Below, piece after piece: positions 5,600 through 7,719 of a stretch of DNA of 7,719 nucleotides (its first letter is position 1; the number at the start of each line of letters is the position of its first letter). A program made the position numbers and the translations under genes. A model generated the notes under the pieces. That model had not been told where the DNA came from, did not search any database, and worked only from the letters and a program-made list of their open reading frames with translations. The stretch is from CAXGUU01 sp964012875 (GTDB taxonomy: Bacteria > Pseudomonadota > Gammaproteobacteria > Ga0077536), in the NCBI GenBank assembly GCA_964012875.1, contig CAXGUU010000156.1, positions 1 to 7,719 on the forward strand, given 5' to 3'.

Positions 5600-7719
5600 A
5601 TGGGTAACGAAGACGAAATCAACAAAATCATTGACTACAGCGGCCGCGAGTTCAAACACATTGGTACGCGCCCGGTGCGCCCCGACGGAGTCGACAAAGT
5701 CACAGGCAAAGCCAATTTTGGCGCCGATTTTTCCGTCAACGACATGATTCACGGTGCCGTGGTCAGAAGCCCACACGCACATGCCAAAATCAAGAAGATC
5801 AATGTCGATAAGGCGCTCAAACTCAAGGGCGTCAAAGCCGTGATCACGGGCAAGGACTTTCCGCAGCTGAGTCCGGCCGACAAGGCCGTTGGTGAAGTCG
5901 TGGTCAGCTACTACGATTTGTCGCGCAATGTCATCGCACGCGATAAGGTCTTCTACGACGGTCACGCCGTCGCCGCCGTCGCGGCGACCAGCCCCGCCAT
6001 CGCACGCCGCGCTGCAGAGCTGGTTGAAGTGGAATACCAGGTCCTCAAGCCCGTAATGAGCGTCGCCGACGCGACCAAAAAAAGCGCCCCGATTCTGCAC
6101 AAGGGCATGCGCACCGCCAACGTTCAACCCGAGCCGAAGAAAGATTCCAATATCGCCTCGCGCGCCGAATTTCGCCTGGGTAACGCGGAAGATGCGTTCA
6201 AAAAGGCGGACGTGATCATCGAGCGGGAATATTCAACTCAAACCGTCCATCAGGGCTACATCGAACCGCATGCATGCGTCGCCAGCATTTCGGCCGATGG
6301 CATGGCGACCATCTGGTGTTCAAGTCAGGGCCAGTTCATGGTGCGCGCATTCACAGCCAGGTTCTGCGGCCTGGACACCGCCAAGGTCAAGGTCATTCCG
6401 GCTGAAATCGGTGGTGGTTTTGGCGGCAAGACCGTCATCTATCTTGAACCCCTGGCGGTGATGCTGGCCAAACAGGCGGGACGCGCCGTGAAAATGGTCA
6501 TGACGCGAGATGAAGTGATGCGCGCCACCGGCCCGACCTCGGGCGGCATCGCACGCTGCAAACTGGGTGCGAAGAAGGACGGCACCCTGGTTGCCGGCGA
6601 TCTTGAACTCAAGTACGAAGCCGGTGCCTTTGCGGGTTCTCCGGTCGGTCTGGGCTGCATGACGGGTTTCGCACCCTACAACATGAAAGACATCACCTGC
6701 GTCGGCTACGACGTGGTCGTGAATCGACCCAAGGCCGCCGCCTACCGTGCCCCTGGTGCCCCGGTGGCTGCGTTCGCGGTCGAATCCTGCCTCGACGAAC
6801 TGGCGCAATCGCTGGGTATTGATCCCATCAAGATTCGCAAAATGAATGCCGCGATCGAAGGCACCCAGGCTCCCTACGGCGTCAAATTCGGTCGCATCGG
6901 CTACCTCGAAACCCTGCAGGCCGCTGAGCAGCACCCCAATCTGAAAGCGAAGCTCGGGCCCAACCAGGGCCGCGGGGTGGCCTCCGGTTTCTGGTTCAAC
7001 ATCGGCGGAACCTCGAGCGCCGAAGTTATCGTGGCTGAAGATGGCACCGTCATCGTGGTTACCGGCAACCCTGACATCGGTGGCTCACGCGCGTCGATGG
7101 CGCTGATGGCTGCAGAAGTGCTGGGCATTGATGTCAACCGCATCAAGCCGCAGGTTGCCGACACCGAGTCGGTCCCGTTCTCCATGGTGACCGGCGGCAG
7201 CCGGGTTACCTTCGCAACCGGTAAAGCGGTGATTGAAGCGGCCGAAGATGCCGTCAACGACATGCGCCGACGTGCGGCCAAGATGTGGGATGTGGACATC
7301 GACCAGGTCGAATGGAAAGACGGCAGCGCCGTGTGTATCGAAACGGACAAGCACAAGCCGCTTTCAATGGCCGATATCGCCAGCAAGGCGGACAAAACCG
7401 GCGGCGCGATCAGCGGCAAGGCTAATATCAGCGCGCAGGGTGCCGGCCCCGGATTCGGTACCCACGTATGCGACGTCGAAGTTGACCCCGAGACCGGCGC
7501 CGTGACCGTCCTGCGTTATACCGCTATTCAGGACGTCGGCAAGGCCATTCATCCGAGCTATGTTGAAGGGCAACTTCAGGGGGGCGCCGTTCAAGGCATT
7601 GGCTGGGCCATCAACGAAGAGTACGTGTACAACGACGACGGCCAACTCCAGAACACCGGCTTTCTCGATTACCGCGTACCCGTGGCATCCGATCTGCCGA
7701 TGATCGACACGGTGCTGGT
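5600..7719 (+). CDS. Xanthine oxidase-family molybdenum hydroxylase, molybdopterin-binding (large) subunit (partial, C-terminus missing)
   Basis: The frame is open from ATG 5600 (GAGGAG at 5586-5591) to the right edge, 706 codons of an expected 750-800. This subunit holds the molybdenum-cytosine-dinucleotide-type cofactor and hydroxylates its substrate with oxygen from water. Seen in order: the aldehyde oxidase a/b hammerhead domain (about 20-150), HQGYIEPHA (217-225), SQGQF (242-246), the cofactor-binding IGGGFGGK (270-277), the active-site loop AYRAPGAP (381-388), PDIGGSRASM (491-500), a TGGSR segment (531-535) and the long second cofactor domain. The usual catalytic Glu near the C-terminus (G-x-G-E) would lie beyond the edge. 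The active-site loop is not the AYxCSFR of form I CO dehydrogenase, and PDIGGSR replaces the common IGQG-x-x-T. It therefore belongs to a subgroup usually annotated only as aldehyde/xanthine dehydrogenase-like. The substrate is unknown; an aromatic or heterocyclic ring, an aldehyde or a CoA-thioester are all possible from context. Confidence 0.95.
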   Translation, partial: MGNEDEINKIIDYSGREFKHIGTRPVRPDGVDKVTGKANFGADFSVNDMIHGAVVRSPHAHAKIKKINVDKALKLKGVKAVITGKDFPQLSPADKAVGEVVVSYYDLSRNVIARDKVFYDGHAVAAVAATSPAIARRAAELVEVEYQVLKPVMSVADATKKSAPILHKGMRTANVQPEPKKDSNIASRAEFRLGNAEDAFKKADVIIEREYSTQTVHQGYIEPHACVASISADGMATIWCSSQGQFMVRAFTARFCGLDTAKVKVIPAEIGGGFGGKTVIYLEPLAVMLAKQAGRAVKMVMTRDEVMRATGPTSGGIARCKLGAKKDGTLVAGDLELKYEAGAFAGSPVGLGCMTGFAPYNMKDITCVGYDVVVNRPKAAAYRAPGAPVAAFAVESCLDELAQSLGIDPIKIRKMNAAIEGTQAPYGVKFGRIGYLETLQAAEQHPNLKAKLGPNQGRGVASGFWFNIGGTSSAEVIVAEDGTVIVVTGNPDIGGSRASMALMAAEVLGIDVNRIKPQVADTESVPFSMVTGGSRVTFATGKAVIEAAEDAVNDMRRRAAKMWDVDIDQVEWKDGSAVCIETDKHKPLSMADIASKADKTGGAISGKANISAQGAGPGFGTHVCDVEVDPETGAVTVLRYTAIQDVGKAIHPSYVEGQLQGGAVQGIGWAINEEYVYNDDGQLQNTGFLDYRVPVASDLPMIDTVL

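Noticed and set aside
5312..6127. 271-codon open frame on the minus strand
   Set aside because: It lies antisense across the iron-sulfur and molybdopterin subunit genes, which carry full motif sets; its composition is that of a GC-rich shadow frame.
5600..7719. Aerobic CO dehydrogenase large subunit (coxL)
   Set aside because: The gene order is CoxMSL-like, but the active-site loop is AYRAPGAP, not AYxCSFR (form I) and not the GAGR-type form II loop.
1..7719. Mobile element, CRISPR array, tRNA or rRNA
   Set aside because: I saw no transposase, terminal inverted repeats, regularly spaced direct repeats or tRNA-like cloverleaf; nearly the whole window is occupied by six genes.

Overview
The window is compact, GC-rich bacterial DNA with short gaps, Shine-Dalgarno sites and fused catabolic enzymes. 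It looks like the chromosome of a pseudomonadotal (proteobacterial) heterotroph, possibly an uncultured aquatic lineage. That assignment is inferred from gene style only, because there is no rRNA or marker gene. Six genes are visible, in two divergent transcription units that share a 103-bp intergenic region at 1715-1817.

Left unit, minus strand, read from 1714 down to 1: (i) a 257-aa crotonase/enoyl-CoA hydratase family protein; (ii) a 175-aa UGSC-family protein whose frame is interrupted by one TGA, exactly at the U of the U-G-S-C motif, and which I read as a selenoprotein with Sec at residue 95; (iii) the start of its usual partner protein, cut by the window edge. A conventional annotation would split or shorten the UGSC gene at 610-612. 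A candidate bacterial SECIS hairpin lies just downstream of the UGA, and a perfect TATAAT lies in the gap before the gene.

Right unit, plus strand, read from 1818 to 7719: a 779-aa protein made of two acyl-CoA dehydrogenase halves (N-terminal half apparently degenerate, C-terminal half with the catalytic signatures). A 68-bp gap with two small hairpins follows. Then come the three subunits of a xanthine oxidase-family molybdenum hydroxylase in the order FAD subunit, [2Fe-2S] subunit, molybdopterin subunit; the last runs off the right edge. The large subunit lacks the CO dehydrogenase active-site signature, so this is not a CO dehydrogenase.

Inferred joint role: catabolism of an organic acid or CoA-thioester. 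The fused dehydrogenase would introduce a 2,3-double bond, the crotonase would act on the enoyl-CoA or a ring product, and the Mo hydroxylase would add oxygen from water to a ring or aldehyde carbon. The UGSC/partner pair is the unexplained component and the most interesting one: a redox selenoprotein of unknown chemistry beside acyl-CoA and molybdenum enzymes. The substrate cannot be read from the sequence.
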